Of a stretch of DNA of 57,258 nt, positions 27,892 to 36,763 are shown one piece after another. Each line of letters opens with the position of its first letter. Position 1 is the stretch's first letter. Origin of the DNA: an uncultured Bacteroidales bacterium (GTDB taxonomy: Bacteria > Bacteroidota > Bacteroidia > Bacteroidales > UBA932); NCBI GenBank assembly GCA_946187975.1, contig CAMHTE010000002.1, positions 1 through 57,258 on the forward strand. The letters are read 5' to 3'. Under the pieces are notes generated by a model. That model was given only the letters and a program-made list of their open reading frames with translations, was not told where the DNA came from and did not search any database. The translations under genes and the position numbers were made by a program.

Positions 27892-28682
27892 AGGTAGCGG
27901 ATATCATAGCGGCGATCGAAAAGTTCGCTCCTGCCGGCATCCAGATGGAAAAGGACAATACCGGCCTGCAAATCGGCTCGCCTGCACAGGAGGTGCACGG
28001 CGTGCTGTTCGGGCTGGACTGCACCGAGGAGCTTGTAAAAGAGGCGGTGAGCCGCGGCTGCGACATGATAGTCACCCATCACCCGCTGCTTTATACCAGC
28101 GTGCGCACCATAGACCCGGCCGAGCCCGTGGGGGCGGCGGTGTTCGCGGCGGTGCGCGGGGGAGTGGCGGTATACGCCGCCCACACGAGCGCCGACAAGG
28201 TACTTGCCGGCGTCAGCGGGGCCATGGCCCGCCGGCTCGGCCTTCAGAACGTGCGCGTTCTGGCTCCCGAAGGGAGGCTCCCCGAAGGCGGCGAGTACGG
28301 CTTCGGGGCGGTCGGGGATCTCCCCGAATCTCTCTCCGCCGCGGAAGCGGTGGCTCTCATCAAAAAGGCCTTCGGCCTCAAGTGCCTCCGCACTTCTCCC
28401 CTTATAGACGGCCCCGTACGCACGATTGCTGTCTGCGGAGGATCGGGCGGCTCGCTCATCGGGGACGCCATTGCAGCGGGTGCCCAGCTCTTCCTCTGCG
28501 GGGACGTTTCCTACCATGCTTTCTTCGTGCCGGACGGCTTTATGCTGGCCGACGCGGGGCACTTTGAAACCGAAGTTGGAATAGTGGAAATTTTGCATTC
28601 CGTATTACGGAAAAATTTTCCTAACTTTGCACTCCTTGTATCAGAAAATATCGGCAAGGCAAATCCTGTAAATTACATGTAA
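27888..28682 (+). CDS. Nif3-like dinuclear metal-centre protein
   Basis: 264 residues. Conserved metal ligands: His64 and His65 (IVTHHPLLY), the Asp of HTSAD, and His/Glu of DAGHFETE. FLCGDVSYHAFF matches the C-terminal conserved block. The family forms hexameric rings; some members are called GTP cyclohydrolase I type 2, but the in vivo reaction is unproven. A promoter box for the following gene lies inside its 3' end. Confidence 0.9.
   Translation: MKVADIIAAIEKFAPAGIQMEKDNTGLQIGSPAQEVHGVLFGLDCTEELVKEAVSRGCDMIVTHHPLLYTSVRTIDPAEPVGAAVFAAVRGGVAVYAAHTSADKVLAGVSGAMARRLGLQNVRVLAPEGRLPEGGEYGFGAVGDLPESLSAAEAVALIKKAFGLKCLRTSPLIDGPVRTIAVCGGSGGSLIGDAIAAGAQLFLCGDVSYHAFFVPDGFMLADAGHFETEVGIVEILHSVLRKNFPNFALLVSENIGKANPVNYM
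28622..28629 (+). promoter_or_regulatory. -7 promoter box TAACTTTG for the zinc-ribbon gene
   Basis: Matches TAnnTTTG, 59 bases before the ATG at 28689 and inside the end of the Nif3-like gene; a TTTGC at 28592 is too far for a standard -33. Confidence 0.55.
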
Positions 28683-28688
28683 TAAAAT

Positions 28689-29504
28689 ATGGCCAGTACT
28701 AAAAAAACAGTCAAGAAAGTCGAAACGCCCATTGATGAGCGCGAAACCTTCGTTTCGCTGCAGAAGTCTTTCGCCGAAAGCGGCTCCGTAGCCGAAAAAC
28801 TCAAGGCTCTCTACAGGCTTCAGGCAGCGGACAACGAGCTCGAGAAACTCGTCCAGCTCCGTGGTGAACTTCCTGCCGAAGTGGCCGCTCTCGAAAACGA
28901 GATAGCCGCCTTCCAGGCCAAGGTCGCCCGTTGCGAGGAGGCGATTGCCCAGGAAAAGCAGAGCATCGAACTCAACACCGCCAAGATCGCGGAATACGAC
29001 GAGCAGATACACAAGTACGAGGAGCAGCTCACCAACATCGCCAACAGCCGCGAGTACGACTCGATCAGCAAGGAGCTCGAGAACGAGGGCTACCTTCGCC
29101 AAATCGCCCAGAAGTTCATCTATGAGGCTAAGGACCGCATCGAGGAACGCAAGGCCGATATCGAGGACATCCAGTCCCGTATCGCCGTCCGCGAGGGAGA
29201 CCTTGCCGCAAAGAAGGAGGAGCTGGACGTCATAGTCAACTCCACCGCCGATGAGGAAAAGGCCCTGCGCGAGCGCCGCGATTCCTTCGCAGCCCAGCTC
29301 GACGCCCGCACCATGAGCGCCTACGAGCGCATCCGCGCCAGCGTCAATAACCACCTTGCCGTGGTTCCCGTTTATCGTGAGAACGCCTGTGGAGGATGCT
29401 TCAACATCATCACTCCCCAACGCCTCGTAGATATCGCTTCCGGCAGCAAACTCGTCATCTGCGAGCACTGTGGCCGCATCATCGTAAATCCGGATATCGA
29501 ATAG
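28689..29504 (+). CDS. Coiled-coil protein with C-terminal C4 zinc ribbon
   Basis: 271 residues. A Lys/Thr-rich start is followed by a long antiparallel-type coiled coil (residues about 35-220; LRGELPAEVAALENEIAAFQ, KADIEDIQSRIAVREGDLAA). The C-terminal zinc ribbon carries two CxxC pairs (ACGGCFNIITPQ and ICEHCGRIIV). This is the HP0958/DR0291-like architecture (zf-RING_7); members bind nucleic acids or act as chaperones, but the role in Bacteroidota is not established. It ends three bases before dnaB. Confidence 0.88.
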   Translation: MASTKKTVKKVETPIDERETFVSLQKSFAESGSVAEKLKALYRLQAADNELEKLVQLRGELPAEVAALENEIAAFQAKVARCEEAIAQEKQSIELNTAKIAEYDEQIHKYEEQLTNIANSREYDSISKELENEGYLRQIAQKFIYEAKDRIEERKADIEDIQSRIAVREGDLAAKKEELDVIVNSTADEEKALRERRDSFAAQLDARTMSAYERIRASVNNHLAVVPVYRENACGGCFNIITPQRLVDIASGSKLVICEHCGRIIVNPDIE

Positions 29505-29507
29505 TTT

Positions 29508-30965
29508 ATGGCCGGGCAGGGACAACGCAAGAACGCACAGTCGGTCAAGCTGGAGAACCTGGGACTGGAGATGGGCAACAAGCCGCCCCAGGCCCTGGAT
29601 GTCGAGGAGGCCGTGCTGGGTGCCATGCTTCTGGAGCCATCCTGCGTGGACATGGCTCTGGAAGAGCTTACCGTAGGCAGCTTCTACGATCCCCGCAACA
29701 AGATGATATTCGAGGCGATGACGAAGCTCGTCTCCGAGCACACGCCCGTCGATATCATCACCGTTCCCGCCAAACTCAAGGCCATGGGTAACCTTGAGGC
29801 CGTGGGCGGGGCGGTAGTCCTGGCCGGCTATTCCGAGAAGGTCGGATCCGCCGCCCATATCGAGTATTACATCAAGATACTCAAGCAGAAGACTATCCAG
29901 CGCGACCTTATCTCCGCCTCGTACGACATACTCAAGGATGCCTTCGACGACTCCGTGAGCGTGGACGACCTCATCGACAAGGCCCAGACCAAGGTTTACG
30001 ACGCAATCCGCAGCAACGAGAGGCGCGAGATCCAGGACATCGGCTCCATCATCAACGACGTGATGGCCGACATTCAGGAGCAGCAGACCAGCACCGGTAT
30101 GAGCGGCGTTCCGTCAGGCTTCGTCAGCATAGACCGTATCACCAACGGCTGGCAGCGCTCCGACCTCATCATCCTTGCGGCCCGTCCCTCCGTGGGTAAG
30201 ACTGCCTTCTCGCTCAACATCGCCCGCAATGCTGCGGTCGACCACAATATGCCCGTGGCCTTCTTCTCGCTGGAAATGTCGTCCAGCCAGCTGGCCAAGC
30301 GTCTGGTGGTGAGCGAGACCGGTCTGGGAGCCGACAAGATCAAGGGTGTCGCAAAATTCGAGGACTACGAGTGGGAGCAGCTCGAGTACAAGCTCAAGTC
30401 GCTCTCCAAGGCTCCTCTTTATATCGACGACACTCCCGGCCTGCCCCTGATGGAATTCCGCACCAAGGCAAAGAACCTGGTGAAGAACCGTGGTGTCCGC
30501 CTGATAGTGGTGGACTACCTCCAGCTTATGCAGGGACCGGTCGAACTAAAGGGTCTGCGCGAGCAGGAGGTTGCGGCCATTTCCCGTACCCTCAAGGCTA
30601 CGGCCAAGGAACTCAACATTCCGATCATCGCGCTTTCCCAGCTTTCCCGCCAGGCCGTACAGCGTACCGGCGGCACCGGGAAGCCTCAGCTCAGCGACCT
30701 TCGTGAGTCCGGCTCCATCGAGCAGGACGCCGATATGGTCATCTTCATTCACAGGCCCGACTTCGTGGGGCTCTCGCCCAATCCCGAAGACAAGGAAAAG
30801 ACCCAGATCATCATCGCCAAGCACCGTAATGGCGAGACCACCGAGCTCGACATGGTGTTCAAGAGCGAGAGGGTCAAGTTCCTCGAGCCTGATGATGCCC
30901 TCGATGTCAAAGCATCGGCTCCCGTAGCTTCCGCAATGAATTCGATGAACTCGGATTTCGAGTAG
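29508..30965 (+). CDS. dnaB: Replicative DNA helicase DnaB
   Basis: 485 residues. N-terminal domain (PPQALDVEEAVLGAMLLEPS), linker helix, then the RecA-like motor with Walker A AARPSVGKTAFSLNIA, VAFFSLEMSSSQLAKRLV, the Walker B DYLQLM and the arginine-finger region RESGSIEQDADMVIFIHR. Unwinds DNA at the replication fork as a hexamer. No intein is present. The tight spacing upstream and downstream suggests cotranscription with the zinc-ribbon and rseC genes. Confidence 0.97.
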   Translation: MAGQGQRKNAQSVKLENLGLEMGNKPPQALDVEEAVLGAMLLEPSCVDMALEELTVGSFYDPRNKMIFEAMTKLVSEHTPVDIITVPAKLKAMGNLEAVGGAVVLAGYSEKVGSAAHIEYYIKILKQKTIQRDLISASYDILKDAFDDSVSVDDLIDKAQTKVYDAIRSNERREIQDIGSIINDVMADIQEQQTSTGMSGVPSGFVSIDRITNGWQRSDLIILAARPSVGKTAFSLNIARNAAVDHNMPVAFFSLEMSSSQLAKRLVVSETGLGADKIKGVAKFEDYEWEQLEYKLKSLSKAPLYIDDTPGLPLMEFRTKAKNLVKNRGVRLIVVDYLQLMQGPVELKGLREQEVAAISRTLKATAKELNIPIIALSQLSRQAVQRTGGTGKPQLSDLRESGSIEQDADMVIFIHRPDFVGLSPNPEDKEKTQIIIAKHRNGETTELDMVFKSERVKFLEPDDALDVKASAPVASAMNSMNSDFE

Positions 30966-30968
30966 CGT

Positions 30969-31385
30969 ATGGCTGCGGAAGAGATCTTCCATACGGGGCG
31001 CATCGTTGAGATTACACCGGACTACACTACGGTGGAAATCGTTTCTTCACCGGCTTGCAGTGCTTGTCACGCGGCCGGTTTCTGCGGTATATCGGGTCCT
31101 GCCCGCAAGGCCGTCCAGGTTCCCACTTCGGGCATTTCGCACGAGGTCGGGGATGAGGTCTGCGTGGCGCTCCGCCGTTCCATGGGCTTCAAGGCCGTAT
31201 GGCTTGCTTACGCCATCCCCCTGGCGGTGCTGCTTGCGGTGCTTCTGGGCCTACTGGGTCTCGGTCTGACCGAGCTTACCGCCGGTCTTGCCGCCCTGGG
31301 TGCCGTAGCGCTCTACTACGCAGGCCTCTGGCTGCTGCGCGACCGTCTTAGCAACGAGTATTCTTTTTATATCAAGGGAAGATGA
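30969..31385 (+). CDS. SoxR-reducing system / RseC family membrane protein
   Basis: 138 residues. N-terminal soluble part with a cysteine cluster (SPACSACHAAGFCGI) followed by two membrane helices (AVWLAYAIPLAVLLAVLLGL and LAALGAVALYYAGLWLL). RseC-like proteins commonly precede rnfB in Bacteroidales and are thought to serve the Rnf complex, perhaps in redox maturation (family knowledge). The TGA overlaps the rnfB start by four bases. Confidence 0.88.
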   Translation: MAAEEIFHTGRIVEITPDYTTVEIVSSPACSACHAAGFCGISGPARKAVQVPTSGISHEVGDEVCVALRRSMGFKAVWLAYAIPLAVLLAVLLGLLGLGLTELTAGLAALGAVALYYAGLWLLRDRLSNEYSFYIKGR

Positions 31386-32218
31386 ATCCTATCATTATCT
31401 GGACAGTCGTCATCCTCGCCGGGCTGGGTCTCGTGCTTGCGCTCGTCCTCTTCCTTGTGGCCAGAAGGTTCAGGGTTGAGGAGGATCCGCGCATAGACCT
31501 GGTGGAGAAGACCCTTCCGGGAGCCAACTGCGGCGGATGCGGCTACGCAGGCTGCCATGCCTTCGCCGATTCTGCCGTGAAGGCTTCCGACCTGAGCGCC
31601 CATTACTGCCCCGTTGGAGGTAACGACGTCATGCAGAAGGTAAGCGACATCCTCGGCTTCAAGATGGAGGCCAAGGCACCCCAGGTCGCAGTCGTACGCT
31701 GCAACGGAAGCTGCACCGCCCGTCCCGTTATCAATGAGTACGACGGAGCGGCATCCTGCAGGGTAAAAGCCGCGCTTTATGCCGGCGATACCGCCTGCCC
31801 CTTCGGCTGCCTGGGATGCGGAGACTGCGTTGCCGCCTGTGAGTTCGGCGCCCTGAGCATGGATCCCGCCACAGGTCTCCCCGTGGTTGACGAAGCTAAG
31901 TGCGTGGCCTGCGGAAAGTGTGTCGCAGCCTGTCCCAAGTCTCTTATCGAGCTTCGCAACAAAGGGCCGCGCGGCATACGCGTGTTCGTGGCCTGTCGCA
32001 ATACCGACAAGGGCCCCGTCGCCCGCAAGGCCTGCTCCAACGCCTGCATAGGCTGCGGACTCTGTGTAAAGGCCTGCGCCCACGACGCCATCACCCTTGA
32101 AAACAATCTGGCTTACGTCGACTTCACTAAGTGCAAGCTCTGCCGCAAATGCGTCGCAGCCTGCCCGACCGGAGCCGTTCACGGGGTTAATTTCCCCAAG
32201 GAGGTGAACAATGGCTAA
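31382..32218 (+). CDS. rnfB: Rnf electron transport complex subunit B
   Basis: 278 residues. One N-terminal membrane helix, the FeS domain NCGGCGYAGCHAFADSAVKA, then several ferredoxin-type 4Fe-4S motifs (CLGCGDCVAACEFGALSM, CVACGKCVAACPKSLIEL, CIGCGLCVKACAHDAITL, CKLCRKCVAACPTGAVHG). It is the electron entry point for reduced ferredoxin in Rnf, the ferredoxin:NAD oxidoreductase that pumps Na+ or H+. Overlaps rnfC by eight bases. Confidence 0.95.
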   Translation: MNPIIIWTVVILAGLGLVLALVLFLVARRFRVEEDPRIDLVEKTLPGANCGGCGYAGCHAFADSAVKASDLSAHYCPVGGNDVMQKVSDILGFKMEAKAPQVAVVRCNGSCTARPVINEYDGAASCRVKAALYAGDTACPFGCLGCGDCVAACEFGALSMDPATGLPVVDEAKCVACGKCVAACPKSLIELRNKGPRGIRVFVACRNTDKGPVARKACSNACIGCGLCVKACAHDAITLENNLAYVDFTKCKLCRKCVAACPTGAVHGVNFPKEVNNG

Positions 32219-33593
32219 GACGACATTTGCAATAGGCGGGGTTCATCCCGACGATTCCAAACTGGCCCGCGCCTGCGCCATCGAGGTGCTTCCGCTGCCT
32301 TCCGTGGTTTACGTCTCAATGGCCCAGCATCTGGGCGCCCCCGCGAAGCCCGTAGTATCCGTCGGCGACAAGGTCCTCACCGGTCAGGTGATAGCCGAAC
32401 CGGGCGGATTCATCTCTGCATTCGTCCATTCCCCGGCATCCGGCACTGTCAAGGCGATAGCGCCCTTCAAGGACCTCGCCGGCAGGGAAGTACCCCATAT
32501 CATAATCGACGTGGAAGGCGACGAGTGGGTTGAGGGAGTCGATCTTTCCGATACTCTCATAACCGAACTCCCCGACCGTGAGGTCATCCTCGACAGGGTA
32601 AAGGCCTGCGGCGTCGTAGGTTTGGGAGGAGCTACCTTCCCCACGCACGTCAAGCTCAACCCGGCTCCCGGCAGCAAGGCCGATTGTCTCATACTGAACG
32701 GTGCCGAGTGCGAGCCCTACCTCACCAGCGACTACCGCATCATGCTCGAGCGCACTAAGGAGATCCTTGTGGGCGCAGCGCTGATGCAGAAGGCCCTCGG
32801 AGGCTGCCGTACCGTCATCGGAATAGAGGAGAACAAGCCCGAGGCCATCGCCGCCATGCGTTCGGCTCTCGCATCCCTGCCCTATTCCGGCATAGAGATA
32901 CTTCCGCTCAAAAAGAAGTATCCGCAGGGCGGTGAGAAGCAGATTATCCAGGCCGTGATGCACCGCGAGGTTGGTTCCGGAGCCCTCCCCATCAGCGTGG
33001 GAGCGGTGGTTCAGAACGTAGGCACCTCGCTTGCCGTTTATGAGGCCGTTCAGAAGAACAAGCCGCTCATTACCAACATCCTTACGGTGACTGGCAACTG
33101 CCTTCCTGTGGAAAAACAGCACAATTACCTTTTCCGCATAGGCATGCCGCTGAGCTATATCGCCGAATACGCCGGAGGAATCCCCAAAGGAGCCGCCAAG
33201 ATAGTGAGCGGAGGCCCCATGATGGGACGTGCCATTTCCAATATGGAAGCCGCCACCGTCAAGGGAACTTCTTCCATCCTTTATCTTTCGGAAGAAAGCA
33301 CCCGCCGCAAGCTTGAATCCAACTGTATACGTTGCGGCCGTTGCGCCGAGGCCTGCCCCATGGGGCTGGAGCCTTTCCTCCTCCGCAGGCTCTGGAAGGC
33401 CGGTGACATGGAGGCCCTGGAAGCCAACGCGGTTCAGGACTGCATAGAATGCGGCTGTTGCCTTTACAGCTGCCCCGCATGCATTCCTCTCCTTGATCAT
33501 ATCCGTCAGGCGAAGGGAGCCGTTCTCGGTGCCATACGCGCCCGCGCAGCGGCAGCCAAGGCCGCGGCAGAAGCCAATCAAAAGAATTCGTAG
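32211..33593 (+). CDS. rnfC: Rnf electron transport complex subunit C
   Basis: 460 residues. Peripheral NADH- and FMN-binding subunit related to Nqo1: GVVGLGGATFPTHVKLNPAP and LILNGAECEPYLTSDYRIML are the NAD/FMN-binding parts; two 4Fe-4S motifs lie at the end (CIRCGRCAEACPMGLEP and CIECGCCLYSCPACIPLLDH). The short C-terminus lacks the long Ala/Lys repeats of the E. coli homologue. Passes electrons to NAD+ at the cytoplasmic face. Confidence 0.95.
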   Translation: MAKTTFAIGGVHPDDSKLARACAIEVLPLPSVVYVSMAQHLGAPAKPVVSVGDKVLTGQVIAEPGGFISAFVHSPASGTVKAIAPFKDLAGREVPHIIIDVEGDEWVEGVDLSDTLITELPDREVILDRVKACGVVGLGGATFPTHVKLNPAPGSKADCLILNGAECEPYLTSDYRIMLERTKEILVGAALMQKALGGCRTVIGIEENKPEAIAAMRSALASLPYSGIEILPLKKKYPQGGEKQIIQAVMHREVGSGALPISVGAVVQNVGTSLAVYEAVQKNKPLITNILTVTGNCLPVEKQHNYLFRIGMPLSYIAEYAGGIPKGAAKIVSGGPMMGRAISNMEAATVKGTSSILYLSEESTRRKLESNCIRCGRCAEACPMGLEPFLLRRLWKAGDMEALEANAVQDCIECGCCLYSCPACIPLLDHIRQAKGAVLGAIRARAAAAKAAAEANQKNS

Positions 33594-33595
33594 CT

Positions 33596-34558
33596 ATGGC
33601 GTATATCGTTTCTCCAAATCCGCACATCCACGCAAAAGTCAGCACCAGAAGCCTGATGCTCGACGTAATAATTGCGTTGTGCCCTGCGGCGGTAGTATCG
33701 TTCCTGTTCTACGGCCTTTCCGAGATTGCCATCATGGCATTCAGCGTGGCGTCCTGCGTCTTCCTTGAGTGGGTGGTCAACCGTTACATGCTGCACAGGG
33801 CGTCGTCCACCGGCGACCTTTCGGCGGTCGTTACCGGAATACTGCTTGCAATGAACCTCCCTCCGTCCACACCCCTGTGGGTGGTCTTCATCGGAGCCGT
33901 GGTCGCCATAGGCGTAGCCAAGATGACGTTCGGCGGCATAGGACAGAACATCTGGAACCCGGCAATTACCGGCCGCGTCTTCCTGCTGGTATCGTTCCCC
34001 GCCATTATGACCGACTGGACAATTCCGGCCGGCGGACTCATAGGCAATGTGGACGCTTTCTCCGGTGCCACCCTGCTCCAGCAGGTGGGTCTTCTCGGAG
34101 CGAAGGCTGCCGATGCAATGGTGGGTCTGGAGACGCTGTTCAGCAATATGGGCGGTTCCGCCGGTGAAATCTCGGCGCTGGCCCTGCTCGCAGGCTGGGT
34201 TTACCTGCTTGTGCGCAAGGTCATCAAGCCCTGGATCACGCTCAGCATCTTCGCTACCGTGGCGCTGGTTGCAGGTATCTTCCATGCAATCGACCCGGCC
34301 CAGTTCACCGGAGCGCTCTTTAACCTGCTTACCGGCGGTGTTATCCTCGGTGCATGCTTCATGGCCACGGATTACGTCACCTCGCCCATGAGCGCATGGG
34401 GCGGAGTCATCTTCGGGGTAGGCATAGGCATCCTGGTGATGATGATACGTTACTTCGGTTCGTATCCCGAAGGAATGTCGTTCGCCATACTTATCATGAA
34501 TACGGCGGTGCCCCTTATCGACAGGGCTTTCCACCAAAAGAAATTCGGGAGGGCATAG
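33596..34558 (+). CDS. rnfD: Rnf electron transport complex subunit D
   Basis: 320 residues with about eight membrane helices. Carries the covalent-FMN motif DAFSGATLL, where Thr159 is the predicted attachment site. Membrane core of the ion-translocating complex. Starts three bases after rnfC. Confidence 0.95.
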   Translation: MAYIVSPNPHIHAKVSTRSLMLDVIIALCPAAVVSFLFYGLSEIAIMAFSVASCVFLEWVVNRYMLHRASSTGDLSAVVTGILLAMNLPPSTPLWVVFIGAVVAIGVAKMTFGGIGQNIWNPAITGRVFLLVSFPAIMTDWTIPAGGLIGNVDAFSGATLLQQVGLLGAKAADAMVGLETLFSNMGGSAGEISALALLAGWVYLLVRKVIKPWITLSIFATVALVAGIFHAIDPAQFTGALFNLLTGGVILGACFMATDYVTSPMSAWGGVIFGVGIGILVMMIRYFGSYPEGMSFAILIMNTAVPLIDRAFHQKKFGRA

Positions 34559-34559
34559 C

Positions 34560-35114
34560 ATGGCGGCAAAATCTACACTTGCAAACATGGTTCTCTGCCT
34601 CACCGGCGTGTGCTTCGTATGCGCCGCCATTCTCGGGGTAGTGTATGCCGTTACCAAGGATCCCATCGAGGCTGCCGCCGAGGCGGAGGCCAGAGCTGCG
34701 GTTGGCAGGGTTCTCCCCGAAGGGGGCGAGATCTCTGAGGCCATTCCGGCGGATGCTCCCGGAATTAAGGAGTATTACATTCAGAATCTCGACGGCAGCG
34801 TCCTTGCCTATGCGGTCAAGTCCGTATCGGGAGGATTCGGGGGAGACCTCGTGCTGATGGTGGGAGTCCTTCCCGACGGCAGCATTTACAATACTTCCGT
34901 GCTATCGCACAGCGAGACTCCCGGCCTCGGCGCAAAATGCACCGAGGAGAAGTCGCACTTCCGCGAGCAGTGGAAAGGTTTTTCCGGCAATTTCGCCGTC
35001 ACCAAGGACGGAGGCGACGTCGATGCCATCACGGCTTCGACCATTACCTCGAGGGCCTATACCCGTGCGGTGGCGCAGGCTTCCGCATTTGTTGTTGGGT
35101 TAAAGGAGGACTAA
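34560..35114 (+). CDS. rnfG: Rnf electron transport complex subunit G
   Basis: 184 residues. One N-terminal membrane helix (ANMVLCLTGVCFVCAAILGV) and an FMN-binding domain exposed outside. The covalent flavin motif is DAITASTITS (residues 155-164) with Thr161 as predicted FMN acceptor; the common SGAT is TAST here. HSETPGLGAKCTEE is also conserved. Confidence 0.94.
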   Translation: MAAKSTLANMVLCLTGVCFVCAAILGVVYAVTKDPIEAAAEAEARAAVGRVLPEGGEISEAIPADAPGIKEYYIQNLDGSVLAYAVKSVSGGFGGDLVLMVGVLPDGSIYNTSVLSHSETPGLGAKCTEEKSHFREQWKGFSGNFAVTKDGGDVDAITASTITSRAYTRAVAQASAFVVGLKED

Positions 35115-35117
35115 GCT

Positions 35118-35702
35118 ATGGCGAACAAGCTTTCGATAATTGCAAAGGGCATTCTCAAGGAGAATCCTACCTTCGTACTGGTGCTGGGCATGTGCCCGAC
35201 GCTTGCCACTACCACCTCGGCCATGAATGGCCTCGAGATGGGGCTTGCCACCATGTTCGTGCTCATCCTGAGCAACACAGTAATCTCGCTGATCGCTCCC
35301 GTCGTGCCCGACAAGGTGCACATTCCGGTTTACATAGTGGTAATAGCCACCTTCGTTACCGTGCTGCAGCTCCTCATGCAGGCCTTCGTGCCCGATGTTT
35401 ACAGGACTCTGGGCCTGTTTATCCCCCTGATAGTCGTAAACTGCATCATTCTCGGCAGGGCCGAGGCGTTCGCAGGAAAGAACGGAGCCTTCGACTCGGC
35501 TCTTGACGGCATAGGGATAGGCATTGGATTCACCCTCGCGCTCACCGTTATCGGTATGGTGAGGGAGATTCTGGGAAGCGGTTCCGTCTTCGGATGGAAG
35601 TTTATCGCCGGCGATGGCATCCTGGCCTTCGTGATGGCTCCCGGAGCTTTCCTCGTGCTGGGATACCTTATGGTCCTTTTCAATAAACTCAAAAAGAAAT
35701 AG
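35118..35702 (+). CDS. rnfE: Rnf electron transport complex subunit E
   Basis: 194 residues, about six membrane helices. Family signatures: ILKENPTFVLVLGMCPTLA and VVNCIILGRAEAFA, each with a Cys that in the family helps bind a membrane-embedded FeS cluster shared with RnfA. Confidence 0.95.
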   Translation: MANKLSIIAKGILKENPTFVLVLGMCPTLATTTSAMNGLEMGLATMFVLILSNTVISLIAPVVPDKVHIPVYIVVIATFVTVLQLLMQAFVPDVYRTLGLFIPLIVVNCIILGRAEAFAGKNGAFDSALDGIGIGIGFTLALTVIGMVREILGSGSVFGWKFIAGDGILAFVMAPGAFLVLGYLMVLFNKLKKK

Positions 35703-35711
35703 GAGGGAGCC

Positions 35712-36311
35712 ATGGATTATCTGCTTATCATAGTTTCGGCGATCTTCGTCAACAATATCGTTCTGGCGCAGTTCCTGGGTATCTGCCCCTTCCTCGGAGT
35801 ATCCGGCAAGCTTTCCACCGCTACGGGAATGTCTCTCGCCGTGTGCTTCGTCATCACCCTCGCCACCGTGGTTACCTGGATGCTCAACCGCTGGCTGCTG
35901 ATTCCTTTCGGACTCGGCTTCCTCCAGACCATAGCATTCATTCTGGTGATAGCGGCCCTGGTGCAGATGGTTGAGATAGTGCTTAAGAAGGTGTCGCCTG
36001 CGCTCTACTCCGCGCTGGGTATCTTCCTTCCGTTGATTACCACCAACTGCGCCGTTCTCGGTGTGGCTATTACAGTGGTTTCCAAGGAGTTCTCATTTGG
36101 GGGAGAGCCTCATCTGCTGAGCCTCGGAGAGAGTGCGGTATATGCCTTTGCAACCTCCCTGGGATACGGCCTTGCAATGGTTCTCTTCGCCGGCATCCGC
36201 GAACATCTTTCCGGGAACGAGGTCCCGGCAGCATTCAAGGGATTACCCATAGCTTTGATTTCTGTTGGCATAATGGCCCTTGCTTTCCTTGGTTTTTCCG
36301 GAATTGTTTAA
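35712..36311 (+). CDS. rnfA: Rnf electron transport complex subunit A
   Basis: 199 residues, six membrane helices, homologous to RnfE with inverted topology. Motifs FVNNIVLAQFLGICPFLGVS and PLITTNCAVLGVAI contain the two expected Cys. Last gene of rnfBCDGEA; a promoter for the next operon begins at its stop codon. Confidence 0.95.
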   Translation: MDYLLIIVSAIFVNNIVLAQFLGICPFLGVSGKLSTATGMSLAVCFVITLATVVTWMLNRWLLIPFGLGFLQTIAFILVIAALVQMVEIVLKKVSPALYSALGIFLPLITTNCAVLGVAITVVSKEFSFGGEPHLLSLGESAVYAFATSLGYGLAMVLFAGIREHLSGNEVPAAFKGLPIALISVGIMALAFLGFSGIV

Positions 36312-36319
36312 TATTTTTG
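36289..36319 (+). promoter_or_regulatory. Promoter (-33 TTG / -7 TATTTTTG) for the TM2 operon
   Basis: TTG at 36289-36291 and TATTTTTG at 36312-36319, 20 bases apart, overlapping the rnfA 3' end. The ATG follows at 36350. Confidence 0.68.
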
Positions 36320-36349
36320 TACGACTGAAACCTCTAAATCTTTTATAGT

Positions 36350-36763
36350 ATGAAGAAAATCATCCTTTCCATGATTGCCATGTTCGCAATCACTGCGGTG
36401 GCCAGCGCAGCTGAGTACACCATCAACGATGCCGACGTCGATGCCCTCATCGAGAACTGCGTCGAGGCTTCCACCATTGCTCTCAACGTTGAGAACAATG
36501 CCGTGATCCCCGCTGCCGCTTTCGGTTCCGGTAGTCCTGATGCCGCCGTCACCCTCGTACTCACCTACTTCCTCGGCTGGCTCGGTATTCACCGTCACTA
36601 TCTCGGAACAAGGCCCTTCATGTGGCTCATCTATCTCGTAACCTTCGGTGGTATCTTCGGAATCGTTCCCCTTATCGACTTCATCTTCGAGATTGTCGCT
36701 ATTGTGGAAGGTAGCGGAGTAGGCCAGTTCGCAGGCAACACCAGCTTCTTCATGTGGCTTTAA
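36350..36763 (+). CDS. TM2 domain-containing protein
   Basis: 137 residues. Signal-like start (MKKIILSMIAMFAITAVASA), a polar stretch, then the TM2 domain (LTYFLGWLGIHRHYLGTRPF and IFGIVPLIDFIFEIVAIVEG): two helices joined by a short turn. Function of this domain in bacteria is unknown. First gene of a four-gene envelope operon; the next start abuts its stop. Confidence 0.87.
   Translation: MKKIILSMIAMFAITAVASAAEYTINDADVDALIENCVEASTIALNVENNAVIPAAAFGSGSPDAAVTLVLTYFLGWLGIHRHYLGTRPFMWLIYLVTFGGIFGIVPLIDFIFEIVAIVEGSGVGQFAGNTSFFMWL

Noticed and set aside
32316..33581. 421-codon minus-strand frame opposite rnfC
   Set aside because: Shadow of a well-supported rnfC gene; no motif.
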